DNA of 64,000 nt from CAZUAQ01 sp964618455 (GTDB lineage Bacteria > Planctomycetota > Phycisphaerae > UBA1845 > PWPN01), in NCBI GenBank assembly GCA_964618455.1, contig CAZUAQ010000002.1:1-64000 (forward strand). The letters are read 5' to 3'. Below the pieces are notes generated by a model that was not told the DNA's origin, did no database searches, and was given only the letters and a program-made list of their open reading frames with translations. The number at the start of each line of letters is the position of its first letter. The first letter of the stretch is position 1. Below, piece by piece: positions 42,592 to 52,179 of the stretch. Position numbers and translations under genes: made by a program.

Positions 42592-44715
42592 TCACGGCAG
42601 GCAACCGGGATCGGAAGGCATGTTCGCTCCACTGAAGCAGTTCTGGAACAGTTGCCGATCCACCGTGGAGACGTCCTCGTCTCCGTCCAGATCCGCCCAG
42701 TCACACGAGGGATCGACCGCCACGGCTTCGCCGGCCAGGCAGCTTTGGAACGCACCGTAGTCGGACATGTCCACGTCGAAGTCGCCATCTCCATCCCCTG
42801 GGCGCCCTTCGACACTGATCGTCACGGTGACTGAATCGGTCAATCCGTCATTGTCGGTCACGGTCAGCTTGGCGACATACGCGCCGCGCTCCGTGTATGT
42901 CTGCGTCACGACGGCACCGCTGGCATCGGGCGAGTCGTCACCGTTGAATTCCCACGAGTACCACGTGATCGTACCATCGGCATCGAATGACTCGCGCCCG
43001 TCGAACGTCACCTCGAGCGGATGAAGCCCGCTCGTCGGCGTCGCGACGATCCGCGCCTGCGGCGGACCCACGGGAACCAGTTCGATGCCTTCGGACGCTC
43101 CGAGATTTCGGCTGTACAGTCTCTCCGTCTCGTTGTTCCAGTGCTCGTGAACGCCGAGACTCTGCAGCCCCGGACCCGAGCCTCCGCCATTCGGATCGTA
43201 GAAGGTGCCCGATGGCGGATTGTCCGCCAGCGCCGCTTCGTGGAGATAATCGTCCGTACCCGGCGTATGCGATGCGTCGGTCCACTCGTGGTAGACGAAA
43301 TCGTACGCCACCGAGTCGATGGCAATCGGGTCCTGCGAGGCAAAGAGGCTGTTTGACCAATCGCCATTGAACGGCGCGGAATTCCATTTCACAGGCAGGT
43401 TGCCTGCCTGGTGCTTCCCGGCGTAGAGCCCGTCGATCAGGAAGAGCATCGTCTTGGCACCGAGATGCTCGTGACCGATCAGGTCCACCAGCGGGCGATA
43501 ATGCCCCATGCCCGGAATCGTGAAGGGCAGGTCCTGATGCAGGCTGTAATGCCCCTGCGGACCGTCGGGCCGGCGGTTCAGCGAGCCGTAGTGATTCTTC
43601 GCGGTAAACGTCACGCCCGCCTGATCGCCGTGGCTCTTCAGATTCGCCATGTTGATCACGTAGGTCGCATCGACGAATCCCTGGGCCACCGTGTCCGGCG
43701 TCTTGCCGTTGGCACTGTTGGTGCTCCAATGGACCGATGCGGAAGATGACTGAACGGCCGTGCGCCCGAACTGACCGGCGTAATCCCAGTAGCGCACGTT
43801 CGGGAAGACCGCGTGGCAGTGGTCGTAATACTCGTTCGGGAAGTAGCACAGCGGATCGCCGACGAGGATATCCGCTTCCGCCACGCCCGCGTGATTCACG
43901 AGTTGTTTCAGCAGGGCCAGGATCATCTGCGGTGACGTGTTCATGTAGTCCACACCGCCGAGGATCGAAACGCGGTTGATATCGTAGTCGTCCGGCGAGT
44001 CGATCACGTGGGAAGTCCACGCCGCAATGGTGCCGACGAAGTTCACCTTGATCGTGATCTTCTCTCCCGGCGTATAGCCCACGTCGCCCTTGCCCGCCTC
44101 CTGATTGAAGTGCCGGAAGAGCGTATCCCATGCATCTGCGTTGGTCGGCTGCCCCGCCACCGCACGGATGACGCGCTCCATCATGCCATCCACGACGGAC
44201 TGATCGGTGTTCGATGCTTCCCACCAGTAGCCGTCGCCGAGCCCGGGCCCCGCCCAATCCGTTGCATCCTTGTCATGCACCCAGGCCACACGGCCGGGGT
44301 GTACGCCGCGCCCCACTCCGATCGGGGTCAGGGGATCCTGTATGCCGGCGACCACCGCCGGTTGAGGCCACTGGTGCCAGGCGATCAACGCGGCCAGTGC
44401 GGCAGCCGATCCCCAGAGCACCGCCCGGCCCAAGCCGCCCCGTTCCCACAACGTGTGGGCATGCCGCCAGACGGCCAGCGAGGCCAGCACGCCGCCGATC
44501 CACAGCAGGAAACCTCCAGCCAGCGGCGCAGCCACGCGTTGACACGGGTAGCCGGCACGAGAAGGCTTCGGCACCACGCGCAGAAGGAACCAGACCAGCG
44601 CGGCCATGCCCAACACGGGGAGCAACAGGGCTGCCCAAGCCGTCCGATGACGTTGACCGCCCAAGAACTTCACTAAACGTACTTTCCAGGCCTGTTTTGG
44701 TGTGAACATCGCCAT
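42592..44715 (-). CDS. DUF362 membrane-anchored protein with PKD and EF-hand modules
   Basis: 707 aa; ATG 44713-44715 follows AGAGGGATCG. Three hydrophobic segments in residues 20-95 (TAWAALLLPVLGMAALVWFL and two more) anchor it. Residues about 130-500 are a DUF362-type domain: YTPGEKITIKVNFVG, EADILVGDPLCYF, ATYVINMANLKSHGDQAGVTFTAKNHYGSLN and TMLFLIDGLYAG, ending in DPIAIDSVAYDFVY. Next comes a PKD domain (PLEVTFDGRESFDADGTITWYSWEF, YTERGAYVAKLTV), then the C-terminal EF-hand pair with four cysteines (GDGDFDVDMSDY, DLDGDEDVSTVDRQ). DUF362 proteins are often iron-sulfur proteins, but no CxxCxxC cluster is seen here. The function is unknown. Confidence 0.82.
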   Translation of the reverse strand: MAMFTPKQAWKVRLVKFLGGQRHRTAWAALLLPVLGMAALVWFLLRVVPKPSRAGYPCQRVAAPLAGGFLLWIGGVLASLAVWRHAHTLWERGGLGRAVLWGSAAALAALIAWHQWPQPAVVAGIQDPLTPIGVGRGVHPGRVAWVHDKDATDWAGPGLGDGYWWEASNTDQSVVDGMMERVIRAVAGQPTNADAWDTLFRHFNQEAGKGDVGYTPGEKITIKVNFVGTIAAWTSHVIDSPDDYDINRVSILGGVDYMNTSPQMILALLKQLVNHAGVAEADILVGDPLCYFPNEYYDHCHAVFPNVRYWDYAGQFGRTAVQSSSASVHWSTNSANGKTPDTVAQGFVDATYVINMANLKSHGDQAGVTFTAKNHYGSLNRRPDGPQGHYSLHQDLPFTIPGMGHYRPLVDLIGHEHLGAKTMLFLIDGLYAGKHQAGNLPVKWNSAPFNGDWSNSLFASQDPIAIDSVAYDFVYHEWTDASHTPGTDDYLHEAALADNPPSGTFYDPNGGGSGPGLQSLGVHEHWNNETERLYSRNLGASEGIELVPVGPPQARIVATPTSGLHPLEVTFDGRESFDADGTITWYSWEFNGDDSPDASGAVVTQTYTERGAYVAKLTVTDNDGLTDSVTVTISVEGRPGDGDGDFDVDMSDYGAFQSCLAGEAVAVDPSCDWADLDGDEDVSTVDRQLFQNCFSGANMPSDPGCLP

Positions 44716-44974
44716 CGATCCCTCTGAAAACTGCACTCCCTCGTGTACGGACCCAACGTCGCTTAGAATACCACATTGTATGCGGATATGGAGGTCTCTT
44801 TTTCCCTTTTTCGGCCTGAGAGGCTTGATTCCGCGAGCATTATCAGCCCCGCCAATGAATATCCACATACACTGACGACCATTGCGCAGTCGCATCGCGA
44901 AGCGGGGCCGGGAAGGACAATTGTTTTCTTGGATCAGGGAGGATGTTGAATCCCCACAGGCGGGAACAGCACGC

Positions 44975-46105
44975 TCAGCGATCAAAGATCTCGCGGACAC
45001 CTTCGAGCTTCATGGTGCCTTCCCCCGCGGTCGGTGCCAGGATGCCCCCCTCCCCAAACTCGTTCCAGGCATAGATGAGCACCGCCTTGAAGCGTTGGCC
45101 GCCACCGGTGTGGATCCCGAGCCGGGGCTCGTCGATCAGCGCCTGCTTCACCCGCGACAACGCTTCGCCCCACTCCTCGCGCGTCGGCATGGCAAACGCC
45201 GGGCGAGGATCCTTCCATGGCCGGGGATCCCAGCCCGCGGGCAGATACGGCACGTAGGGCCGTTCGCCCTCGCGCGCATGATGACGCCAGTAGCCCTCGG
45301 CATGCGCAACGAGTTTCGAGTAGGGATAGGGCGTCTCCCGCGGCTCGAGTTTGGGCATGTCCATGTAGGTCGTGAGAAAATCATACGGCGCGACAGGGTC
45401 CCCCGTGATCGGCCATCCCATCACCGTGCCTCCGCCGATCAGCGGATCCTTCATGCCCGCCTCCCTCACCATCCGGCGGAATGTTTCGATCCTCGCAGAA
45501 ACCTTGGACGTCTCCTGGTCAGCCTGCTGCAGGAAGTGATGCGTGCTGTGAATCTTGAACACGGGCCGCCCGTCGAGCTGAAGGTAGCTGGGATGGCGCA
45601 TGGCGTCGATCCACGTGCGACACGTCTGTTCCCAAAGTTCGTCACTCGTGATCCCGAAGGGGGGATGGTTCACGTATTCGATCGTGAACCGGAGACGCGG
45701 AGCTTGCTCGGATCTCATGAATTGCGTGAGCCCGACATTGAGCCTGGCCTGGTGGGGTTCATGCGGCGGGTCGGCGGTCTGGTCGTACCAGAGAATCTGG
45801 AAGAAGTCGATTCCGAAATCGGCGGCGGCGGCGATCTCCCGATCCATCGTCGCCTGATCGTTGAACTCTCCGAGCAGCGGGCGACGCTGCGGATATTCCG
45901 GCCGCCAGTCCCTGCCCGCGACATGATACTTATTGGGCAACTCACGCCACCAACCCGAAAAGTAGACGGCGCCGACCAGGAATTCATCCGCCTGTTCTTC
46001 GACGGCCGGAGGCGTATCTTCGACCTTCCGTTCCTCGGCAAATCCTGCCGCGGCCAGGCAGAGGACAATCCCCCATGTCCAGCGCGACTTGCGATGTCGA
46101 TTCAT
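44975..46105 (-). CDS. Secreted WbsX/GH99-like TIM-barrel protein
   Basis: 376 aa; ATG 46103-46105 follows GGAGGGGTGACC, just after the stop of the preceding GDPD gene. Signal peptide (MNRHRKSRWTWGIVLCLAAAGFA). The body matches the GH99-like/WbsX fold: FLVGAVYFSGWW, HVAGRDWRPEYPQRRPLLG, MDREIAAAADFGIDFFQILWYDQ, RLRFTIEYVNHP, GGTVMGWP and the C-terminal YAWNEFGEGGILAPT, equivalent to the GWNEWAEG motif of that family. WbsX members are tied to glycan synthesis or processing. It is translationally close to the GDPD gene, so the two may act on the same glycolipid or polymer; this is inference. Confidence 0.78.
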   Translation of the reverse strand: MNRHRKSRWTWGIVLCLAAAGFAEERKVEDTPPAVEEQADEFLVGAVYFSGWWRELPNKYHVAGRDWRPEYPQRRPLLGEFNDQATMDREIAAAADFGIDFFQILWYDQTADPPHEPHQARLNVGLTQFMRSEQAPRLRFTIEYVNHPPFGITSDELWEQTCRTWIDAMRHPSYLQLDGRPVFKIHSTHHFLQQADQETSKVSARIETFRRMVREAGMKDPLIGGGTVMGWPITGDPVAPYDFLTTYMDMPKLEPRETPYPYSKLVAHAEGYWRHHAREGERPYVPYLPAGWDPRPWKDPRPAFAMPTREEWGEALSRVKQALIDEPRLGIHTGGGQRFKAVLIYAWNEFGEGGILAPTAGEGTMKLEGVREIFDR

Positions 46106-46107
46106 GG

Positions 46108-47037
46108 TCACCCCTCCAGGGAACGGGCATCATCCCGCAGGATCTTTTCGACTTTCGGCACCGGCTTGTCCAGCGCGCCTTCGGGTCCCCACCACGCCCG
46201 CAAGTTCGCCGGCAACGGCTTGCGTTGCACCGGCTTCTTGTGCATCGCCTTGGTGGGAAGTTTCGGATCCTTGCAGAACACCATCTCCTTGCCCGGCGCT
46301 TTCGGCATCCATTCGCGAATCGCCTTGATGATGTCCTCATCCGGCGCATCCCACGTCGGAGCCCACCCGCGATAGCCCAACGTGTTCAGCTTGTTGTACC
46401 ACCCGTCTTTCGTGCGATCCTTCTCATCCTTCGGCGGGCAGAAGCGGTCGGCGTTCCCGCAGTTGACATGCACGATGTGATCCCACATGTCCGCCTCGTC
46501 CAGAAGACGCTTGATCTCTTCCTGAAGACCGGAGGCCTTCACGTCCAGGTGGATCAGCGCCGCCCTTTGCCGTGCCAGCTCAAGAAACGCCACGAACGTC
46601 GGCATGCGCGTCTCCGGTGTCGAGTAAGGCCCCGATCTCTGATAACCCTTCGTGAGGCACTCGTAGTACGTCATGTTCTTGATCTTCTCGTCGTGGTTAA
46701 ACATGGACTTCATGTCGCCGTCATGATTGAGCACGAGCACGCCATCTTTGGTTCTGTGAATGTCAATCTCCACGCCGTCTGCGCCGGCATCCAGTGCCGC
46801 CGCGATGGCCTCCAGCGAATTTTCCGGAGCGGCCTTGCGATCTCCCCGGTGTACCATCAAGATCACGCTCGCGCGACGCTCCGCCACGCGCGCGTGCCGC
46901 CGCTTCGCCTCCTCCGGTGATTCCTTCGGAAAGGTATTGATGTAGCCCAGGATCGGCGCTTTGCCCTGTACGGCGGAGGCACTGATCGCCATCGCCAGGA
47001 CGCATGCCCAAGGCATTCCCACGTGTCGTATGCGCAT
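46108..47037 (-). CDS. Exported glycerophosphodiester phosphodiesterase family protein
   Basis: 309 aa; ATG 47035-47037 follows GCGAGGGATGAGTC. Signal peptide (AMAISASAVQGKA). GDPD TIM barrel: LMVHRGDRKAAPENSLEAIAAAL (HRG...PEN with catalytic His), DGVEIDIHRTKDGVLVLNHDGDM (E-D metal ligands and the second catalytic HD), LIHLDVKASG, HIVHVNCGNADRF and a C-terminal EWMPKAPGKEMVF stretch. The family cleaves glycerophosphodiesters to glycerol 3-phosphate and an alcohol. The gene is followed at once by the WbsX/GH99-like gene (3-bp gap), suggesting coordinated envelope glycolipid or teichoic-like polymer turnover. The substrate is not proven. Confidence 0.88.
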   Translation of the reverse strand: MRIRHVGMPWACVLAMAISASAVQGKAPILGYINTFPKESPEEAKRRHARVAERRASVILMVHRGDRKAAPENSLEAIAAALDAGADGVEIDIHRTKDGVLVLNHDGDMKSMFNHDEKIKNMTYYECLTKGYQRSGPYSTPETRMPTFVAFLELARQRAALIHLDVKASGLQEEIKRLLDEADMWDHIVHVNCGNADRFCPPKDEKDRTKDGWYNKLNTLGYRGWAPTWDAPDEDIIKAIREWMPKAPGKEMVFCKDPKLPTKAMHKKPVQRKPLPANLRAWWGPEGALDKPVPKVEKILRDDARSLEG

Positions 47038-47092
47038 GACTCATCCCTCGCTTCGATGATGTTGATGGTTGGATTCCGTTCGAGTCTCGAAT

Positions 47093-47578
47093 TCACTTCT
47101 TCCCCAGGCTACGCTGTCGCGCAAAGAAATGGCGCAGCAGATCGCCGCACTCCTGCTTCAGAATTCCGGTCGTCATCTGGGGCTGATGGTTGAGCCGGCG
47201 GTCCTCGACGATATTGAAGACGGAGCCACATGCCCCAGCCTTCGGATCATCCGTCCCGAACACGAGCCGCTCGATCCGCGCCAGAACGATCGCCCCCGCG
47301 CACATCGCACACGGCTCCAGCGTGACGTACAGTGTGCATCCTTCCAGGCGCCAGGAACGTAGCTCCGCCGCCGCCGCCGTCAGCGCGATCATTTCCGCAT
47401 GCGCCGTGGGATCCTGCAAGCGCTCGCGCTGGTTGTGCCCCCGGCCGATGACGCGATCCCCGTGAACGACGATCGCCCCCACCGGGACTTCGTCCATCTC
47501 CATGGCCGTCTCCGCCTCGCGCAGCGCCATGCGCATCATCATTTCATCGATCCGTGATTGTTCCGCTTCGTAGAGCAT
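47093..47578 (-). CDS. tadA: tRNA-specific adenosine deaminase
   Basis: 161 aa; converts A34 to inosine in tRNA-Arg (ACG). The deaminase core is complete: HAEMIAL with zinc ligand H60 and catalytic E62, then TLEPCAMCAGAIVLARI with C90 and C93, and the DPKAGACGSVFNI stretch characteristic of TadA rather than cytosine deaminases. The C-terminal part (KQECGDLLRHFFARQR) is a typical TadA helix. Start ATG 47576-47578 follows TGAGGCGCC. Length is normal (about 160). It sits between the GDPD and phosphohexomutase genes on the same strand. Confidence 0.95.
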   Translation of the reverse strand: MLYEAEQSRIDEMMMRMALREAETAMEMDEVPVGAIVVHGDRVIGRGHNQRERLQDPTAHAEMIALTAAAAELRSWRLEGCTLYVTLEPCAMCAGAIVLARIERLVFGTDDPKAGACGSVFNIVEDRRLNHQPQMTTGILKQECGDLLRHFFARQRSLGKK

Positions 47579-47611
47579 GGCGCCTCACGCCGTCGCTTCG
47601 TGCGATCTCGT

Positions 47612-49387
47612 TCAACCGGCCTTGGCCACGATGTCGTCCACGAGCGTCTTGATCCGTGCCTCACACGCCGCCGCAGCTTCCGACACGTTGTCCGTCTCCA
47701 CGCGCATCAAGACGTAGAACTTGATCTTCGGCTCCGTCCCACTCGGCCGCGCGATCACCTTCGTTCCGTCGACGAGCGTGAACATGACCACATCCGCTTT
47801 CGGCAGGTCGTAGCGCCCCACAACTTCTCCGCCGGGCTTGGAAATGATGTGACCATTCATCAGGTCGGCGACCGTCTTCACCTCCGTCGCGCCGATCGAC
47901 GACGGCGGCGCGGTGCGTAGTGCGTTCATCATCGCCTTGATCTTGTCCGCGCCTTCCTTGCCCTTGAGGGTGATGCTCTTTGCGCCCTCGTGGTAGTACC
48001 CGAACTTCGCGAACAGGTCGTTCAGCAGTTCATAGAGCGTCTTGCCCTGCGACGCCGCCCACGCCGCCACGTCCGCGATGTACGCCGTACTGGTCACGGC
48101 ATCCTTGTCTCGCGTAAACGTCGCCGGCATGTAACCGTAGCTCTCCTCAGCGCCGAAGATGTACGTCTTGGAAGGCTTGCCGATCACGCGCGCCTGCTCG
48201 AATCCCTCGATCCTCTCACCAATCCATTTGAAGCCCGTGAGCGTCTCGATCACTTCCGCCCCGTACGCCCGCGCGATGTCCTTCATCATGTCGCCCGACA
48301 CGACCGTCGTGATCAGTACGGCGTCCCTGGGGAAATTCCCCTTCGCCTTCAACTGCTCGCAGATGTAATACGTCAGCAGCGACGCGATGCGATTGCCCGT
48401 GACCAGCTGAAACGCACCCGTGTCATCACGCACGGCGATGCCGACGCGATCCGCGTCCGGGTCTGTGCCGATCACCAGGCTCGCGTTTTCTTTTTTTGCC
48501 AGTTCGATGCCCAGCGTCAGCGCCGCCCCCTCTTCCGGGTTCGGTGACTCCACCGTGGGGAACTCGCCGTCCGGCTCCGCCTGCTCGGGCACTTCGATCA
48601 CCTGCTCGAAGCCGCGCCGTCTCAACGCCTCGGGTATGAGCGTTCCGCCAGTGCCGTGCAGATTCGTGAACACGATCTTCAGATCCTTGCCGTGCTCGCG
48701 GCTCAACTCCGGGCTCAGGCAGGACTGCTGCGCTTCTCGCAGGAAAGCCTCATCCACGTCGCGATCGATCATCACGATCAAGCCCTTGGCCTGCGCCTCT
48801 TCGAAATCCATTGTCTGGACGTTGCCGAACCCACCGACTGCCTCGACCTGTTCGATGATCAGCTTGTCGTGCGGCGGTACCACCTGCACACCATCCGACC
48901 AGTATGCCTTGAACCCATTGTATTCCGGGGGATTGTGACTGGCGGTGACCACCACGCCGGAAGTGCAACCGAGATGCCGGATCGCGAACGACAGTTCCGG
49001 CGTCGGGCGCAGTTCCGAAAACAGATACGCCTTGATCCCGTTGCCGGCCATGACGCAGGCGGTCCGCCGTGCGAACACATCGCTCATGCGCCGGCAGTCG
49101 TGGGCGATGGCCATGCCACTCGCCTTCGCCGCCTCCCCCTGCTGGGCAATGTAATTGGCCAGTCCCTGGGCCGCTGCACCCACGGTGTACACGTTCATCC
49201 GGTTCAGCCCCGCGCCGATTACGCCGCGAAGCCCTCCCGTCCCGAACGCCAGTGAACGATAGAAGCGATCGGTCAGTTCCTTCTCGTTCCCCGCTGCCAC
49301 AAGGCTACGTATCTCTTCCTTGTCCGCCTCGGCAATGGCCGGATCGTTCAGCCAGGCGTCGATCTCGTGCTGAATACTGCTCTCCAT
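47612..49387 (-). CDS. Phosphoglucomutase/phosphomannomutase family
   Basis: 591 aa alpha-D-phosphohexomutase. Domain 1 has the phosphoserine loop TASHNPPEYNGFK (S150), domain 2 the metal-binding GTDPDADRVGI (D309, D311, D313), domain 3 the sugar-binding GFKWIGERI and GAEESYGYMP, and domain 4 the phosphate-binding RPSGTEPKIKFY. Length and layout match the PgcA-type alpha-phosphoglucomutases, which interconvert glucose 1- and 6-phosphate, an entry to UDP-glucose and surface polysaccharides; the UDP-glucuronate decarboxylase-like gene nearby fits this. ATG 49385-49387 follows GAGGGAGACCG. Confidence 0.95.
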   Translation of the reverse strand: MESSIQHEIDAWLNDPAIAEADKEEIRSLVAAGNEKELTDRFYRSLAFGTGGLRGVIGAGLNRMNVYTVGAAAQGLANYIAQQGEAAKASGMAIAHDCRRMSDVFARRTACVMAGNGIKAYLFSELRPTPELSFAIRHLGCTSGVVVTASHNPPEYNGFKAYWSDGVQVVPPHDKLIIEQVEAVGGFGNVQTMDFEEAQAKGLIVMIDRDVDEAFLREAQQSCLSPELSREHGKDLKIVFTNLHGTGGTLIPEALRRRGFEQVIEVPEQAEPDGEFPTVESPNPEEGAALTLGIELAKKENASLVIGTDPDADRVGIAVRDDTGAFQLVTGNRIASLLTYYICEQLKAKGNFPRDAVLITTVVSGDMMKDIARAYGAEVIETLTGFKWIGERIEGFEQARVIGKPSKTYIFGAEESYGYMPATFTRDKDAVTSTAYIADVAAWAASQGKTLYELLNDLFAKFGYYHEGAKSITLKGKEGADKIKAMMNALRTAPPSSIGATEVKTVADLMNGHIISKPGGEVVGRYDLPKADVVMFTLVDGTKVIARPSGTEPKIKFYVLMRVETDNVSEAAAACEARIKTLVDDIVAKAG

Positions 49388-49637
49388 CGGTCTCCCTCGA
49401 ATTCATGGACAGGCATCGTGTCGCTCATGCTCCATGGGCCGTATCGTACCTCAATCAAAGGTCCATGGCACTGCGCGGGCGGTCCCGGGTGCGCGGCTTC
49501 CCCAGATCTTTCGCATGGACTGCGACGGGACGCTGCGCTATGCTTATCGCCTTGACACCGGTCTCATCCCCGGTGCCGGGCTTCCCAGCAAAATCGGGCC
49601 GGTAGCCCGTGACCACCTCATTTCAGGAGAAAGTCGA

Positions 49638-49886
49638 ATGTCGCATCACATGGGAACGCTTAACCTGCGCTGGCGGATCGTCCTGGCCACGTTTGCGCTG
49701 ATCGCGCTGGCCATGGGGCCCCTGCCCGGTGGCTGTGAACCGCAGACGGGAGGAAACGGGCTCTCCGATTCCGAACGCTGTCTGCCGGAAGGATGTAGTG
49801 CCGGCGAGGACTGCTACTCGGGCCGCTGCCTGACGCCGGAACAGGCTGCCGATGAGGGATTGACGGAAGCTGACATTACGGGCTGA
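49638..49886 (+). CDS. Small Cys-rich lipoprotein
   Basis: 82 aa; ATG 49638 follows CAGGAGAA. Signal with lipobox PLPGGC, i.e. lipidation at the Cys after GG. The mature 50 residues contain four further cysteines in CLPEG-CSAGEDCYSGRC, a pattern like the short disulfide repeats (C-x-DxDC-x-G-x-C) seen on exported planctomycete proteins, then an acidic end. I do not recognise a domain. It is alone on the plus strand between the phosphohexomutase and the Uxs-like gene. Confidence 0.7.
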   Translation: MSHHMGTLNLRWRIVLATFALIALAMGPLPGGCEPQTGGNGLSDSERCLPEGCSAGEDCYSGRCLTPEQAADEGLTEADITG

Positions 49887-49936
49887 ATGGCAAGTCTCGA
49901 AGCGCCGTTCCCATTGGAAAGCGGCGGACGTGGTAA

Positions 49937-50920
49937 TCAAGCCACGAAGGGTTCCATCGGCGTTTTCAGCGGGATGTCGAGTTCCTTGGCGAAGTAGGCG
50001 ATGGTCTGGCGGATGCCGATATCGAGCGGGGTCTGCGGATCGTACCCGAGAACCTCGCGGGCGCGGGTCAGGTCGGGGCGACGGCGGACCGGGTCGTCGG
50101 CGGGCAGCGGGTCGTTCACCGTCGTCAGGGATTTCCCCAACGCCTGCTCGATCGCCTTGATCAACTCGAGCATCGTGATCTCGCTGTCGTTGCCGAGGTT
50201 CACCGGCTCCTCGAAGTCGCTGTTCATCAGCAGTCGCAAGCCTTCCACCAGGTCCCCCACGTAGCAGAAGCTCCTTGTCTGCGAGCCGTCGCCGTAAATG
50301 GTCAGCGGCTCGTTCCGAAGGGCCTGGCAGATGAAGTTGCTCATCACGCGGCCGTCGTTGACCGCCATGTTCGGGCCGTACGTGTTGAAGATCCGCGCGA
50401 TGCGCGTCTCCATTTTGTGCTGGCGGCGGTAGTCGCTCACCAGCGTCTCCGCCACACGCTTGCCTTCGTCGTAGCAGCTTCGGATGCCGATCGGGTTCAC
50501 GTGGCCCCAGTACGACTCCGGTTGTGGATGGACCTGCGGATCGCCGTAGATCTCCGAGGTGCTCGCCAGCAGCAGCCGCGCCCCGACCCGCTTGGCGAGC
50601 CCCAGCATGTGGTGCGTGCCGATGACGTTCGTCTTGATGGTCTTGACGGGGTTGTGCTGGTAGTGGACCGGGCTGGCCGGGCACGCCAGGTGATAGATCT
50701 GGTCCACCTCGAGCAGGATCGGCTGGATCACGTCGTGCCGGACGAATTCGAACCGCCCGCTGTGCAGCAGCTCGCTGTGGCGGTGCTCGAAATTCTCGCG
50801 ACGGCCGGTGAAGAAGTTGTCCAGGCAGATGACGTGATGCCCGTCATCAAACAGCCGAAGGCACAGGTGCGACCCGATAAAGCCAGCGCCGCCGGTGACC
50901 AGTACGATTTTTCTGCTCAT
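49937..50920 (-). CDS. UDP-glucuronate decarboxylase-like NAD-dependent epimerase
   Basis: 327 aa extended SDR. Cofactor motif VTGGAGFIGSHL at the N-terminus, HLACPASPVHYQHNP, the SSE/YGDP region around LASTSEIYGDPQVHPQPE, SCYDEGKRVAETL with the catalytic Tyr-x3-Lys, RIFNTYGPNM and YGDGSQTRSFCYVGDLVEGL. These are the hallmarks of UDP-glucuronic acid decarboxylase (UXS; makes UDP-xylose), including the arginine-containing SQTRSF segment. The start ATG 50918-50920 follows GAGGTCAGATTC. Upstream is a phosphohexomutase gene and downstream a GT4 gene is 8 kb away, so it probably feeds surface glycan synthesis. Confidence 0.93.
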   Translation of the reverse strand: MSRKIVLVTGGAGFIGSHLCLRLFDDGHHVICLDNFFTGRRENFEHRHSELLHSGRFEFVRHDVIQPILLEVDQIYHLACPASPVHYQHNPVKTIKTNVIGTHHMLGLAKRVGARLLLASTSEIYGDPQVHPQPESYWGHVNPIGIRSCYDEGKRVAETLVSDYRRQHKMETRIARIFNTYGPNMAVNDGRVMSNFICQALRNEPLTIYGDGSQTRSFCYVGDLVEGLRLLMNSDFEEPVNLGNDSEITMLELIKAIEQALGKSLTTVNDPLPADDPVRRRPDLTRAREVLGYDPQTPLDIGIRQTIAYFAKELDIPLKTPMEPFVA

Positions 50921-51170
50921 GAATCTGACCTCGAATCATCCCGTCTTCCCCCTTCACGGACGCGGGTATCGTGCAGGTGACACGACATCAGAGTCCTGCA
51001 ACCTTATGCTATTCCTGCACTTGCCCGCCGTCTACTCCGCCGGGGAGAACCTCCGACGTGGCCGGAACTTTGCGATGGAGACTTGCCCTCAATTCCGTCG
51101 CCGCCATACACTTGCATGAACGGACGCGGGGGGCGTCCAAACGGGGAACCATCACAGGAGTTGTCGGTCA

Positions 51171-52070
51171 ATGTCCGAGAAATCTCAAATTGGGGATCGT
51201 GGGAAGCACTCTGGACGCCTCGGACAGCCACTGGAGCCGATACGCCCCACGCAGCACGCGCCACATGCCGGATCGGGTCATTGGCGGAAACCCGGCCGTC
51301 CCCAGCCGGTGAAGACGTTGAAAATGGTCTTTCACGTCCACACGAACTACTCCGACGACGGCAACATGTCGCCCCAGGCCCTGCTCGCCGAGGCGGATCG
51401 CCGTCAGGTCACCTGCCTGACCGTCACCGACCACGACACCATGGACGGCGCCCGTCACGTGGCGGACATCGCCCCACGCCACATCCGCATCATCCAGGGG
51501 CAGGAAGTTTCGACTGCCGAGGGACATCTCATCGGCCTGTTTCTCCAAGAGGAAATTCCTGCCGGCCTGTCACCGCTGGACACGGCGGAGCGCATCCGCG
51601 ACCAGGGCGGCCTTGTGATCGTGCCGCATCCGTTCAACACCATGTTCGACTGCAGCCTGAAGAGCGCGATCCACGATCTCGGAGGACTCATCGATGCCGT
51701 GGAGATCTTCAACGCCCAGAACGTCTCGCCGCTGCCGAACCGCAAGGCGGCCGCCTTCGCCCGGGACCATCATCTCCCCGCCATCGTCGGCGGCGACGTC
51801 CATCACCGGGGTTACCTTGACTCCACCTACCAATGGATCCCCGCATTCACCGACGCGCGATCCTTCATGAAGAGCCTGCAGAGCGCTCACTTCGTGGCCC
51901 GGCGTCACCCCCTGTCCTATTTTGTGCGATCCGCCAATGTCTTTGGCCGCGGTCTGCTGAACTGGCGGACATCCACCGATTACGGCGCTAACTGCGACCG
52001 AAGTCGGTCCCGGAGAACGCCGGCTTCACCCGCATTGCCCGCCGGCCAACAGGTGCTGCCGACGGAATAG
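51171..52070 (+). CDS. PHP-domain metal-dependent phosphoesterase
   Basis: 299 aa. The first 50 residues are polar and unordered; then the PHP motifs: FHVHTNYSDDG (H-x-H, D/N), TVTDHDTM, a GQEVST step with a ligand Glu, VPHPF and the C-terminal GGDVHH. These supply a trinuclear metal site of the YciV/TrpH-like PHP family, which hydrolyses phosphoesters such as 3',5'-pAp or nucleotides; the substrate here is unknown. ATG 51171 has AGGAG 10 bp upstream; a GTG at 51309 would give a compact protein, so the N-terminus is uncertain. The C-terminal 40 residues are polar with repeated Arg/Ser. Confidence 0.82.
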   Translation: MSEKSQIGDRGKHSGRLGQPLEPIRPTQHAPHAGSGHWRKPGRPQPVKTLKMVFHVHTNYSDDGNMSPQALLAEADRRQVTCLTVTDHDTMDGARHVADIAPRHIRIIQGQEVSTAEGHLIGLFLQEEIPAGLSPLDTAERIRDQGGLVIVPHPFNTMFDCSLKSAIHDLGGLIDAVEIFNAQNVSPLPNRKAAAFARDHHLPAIVGGDVHHRGYLDSTYQWIPAFTDARSFMKSLQSAHFVARRHPLSYFVRSANVFGRGLLNWRTSTDYGANCDRSRSRRTPASPALPAGQQVLPTE

Positions 52071-52179
52071 ATGTCCTTCCTTACGGATTCTCACTCCATG
52101 GAGGCCGCGCGCTGCACGCGTCAGCACGTTGGGTTAGACTGGTGCGTGCTGTGAGAATCATCCAGGGAGGAGACGACCG

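Noticed and set aside
44882..46375. Open frame of 497 aa opposite the WbsX/GH99-like gene
   Set aside because: Shadow frame running across a gene boundary on the other strand; no motif.
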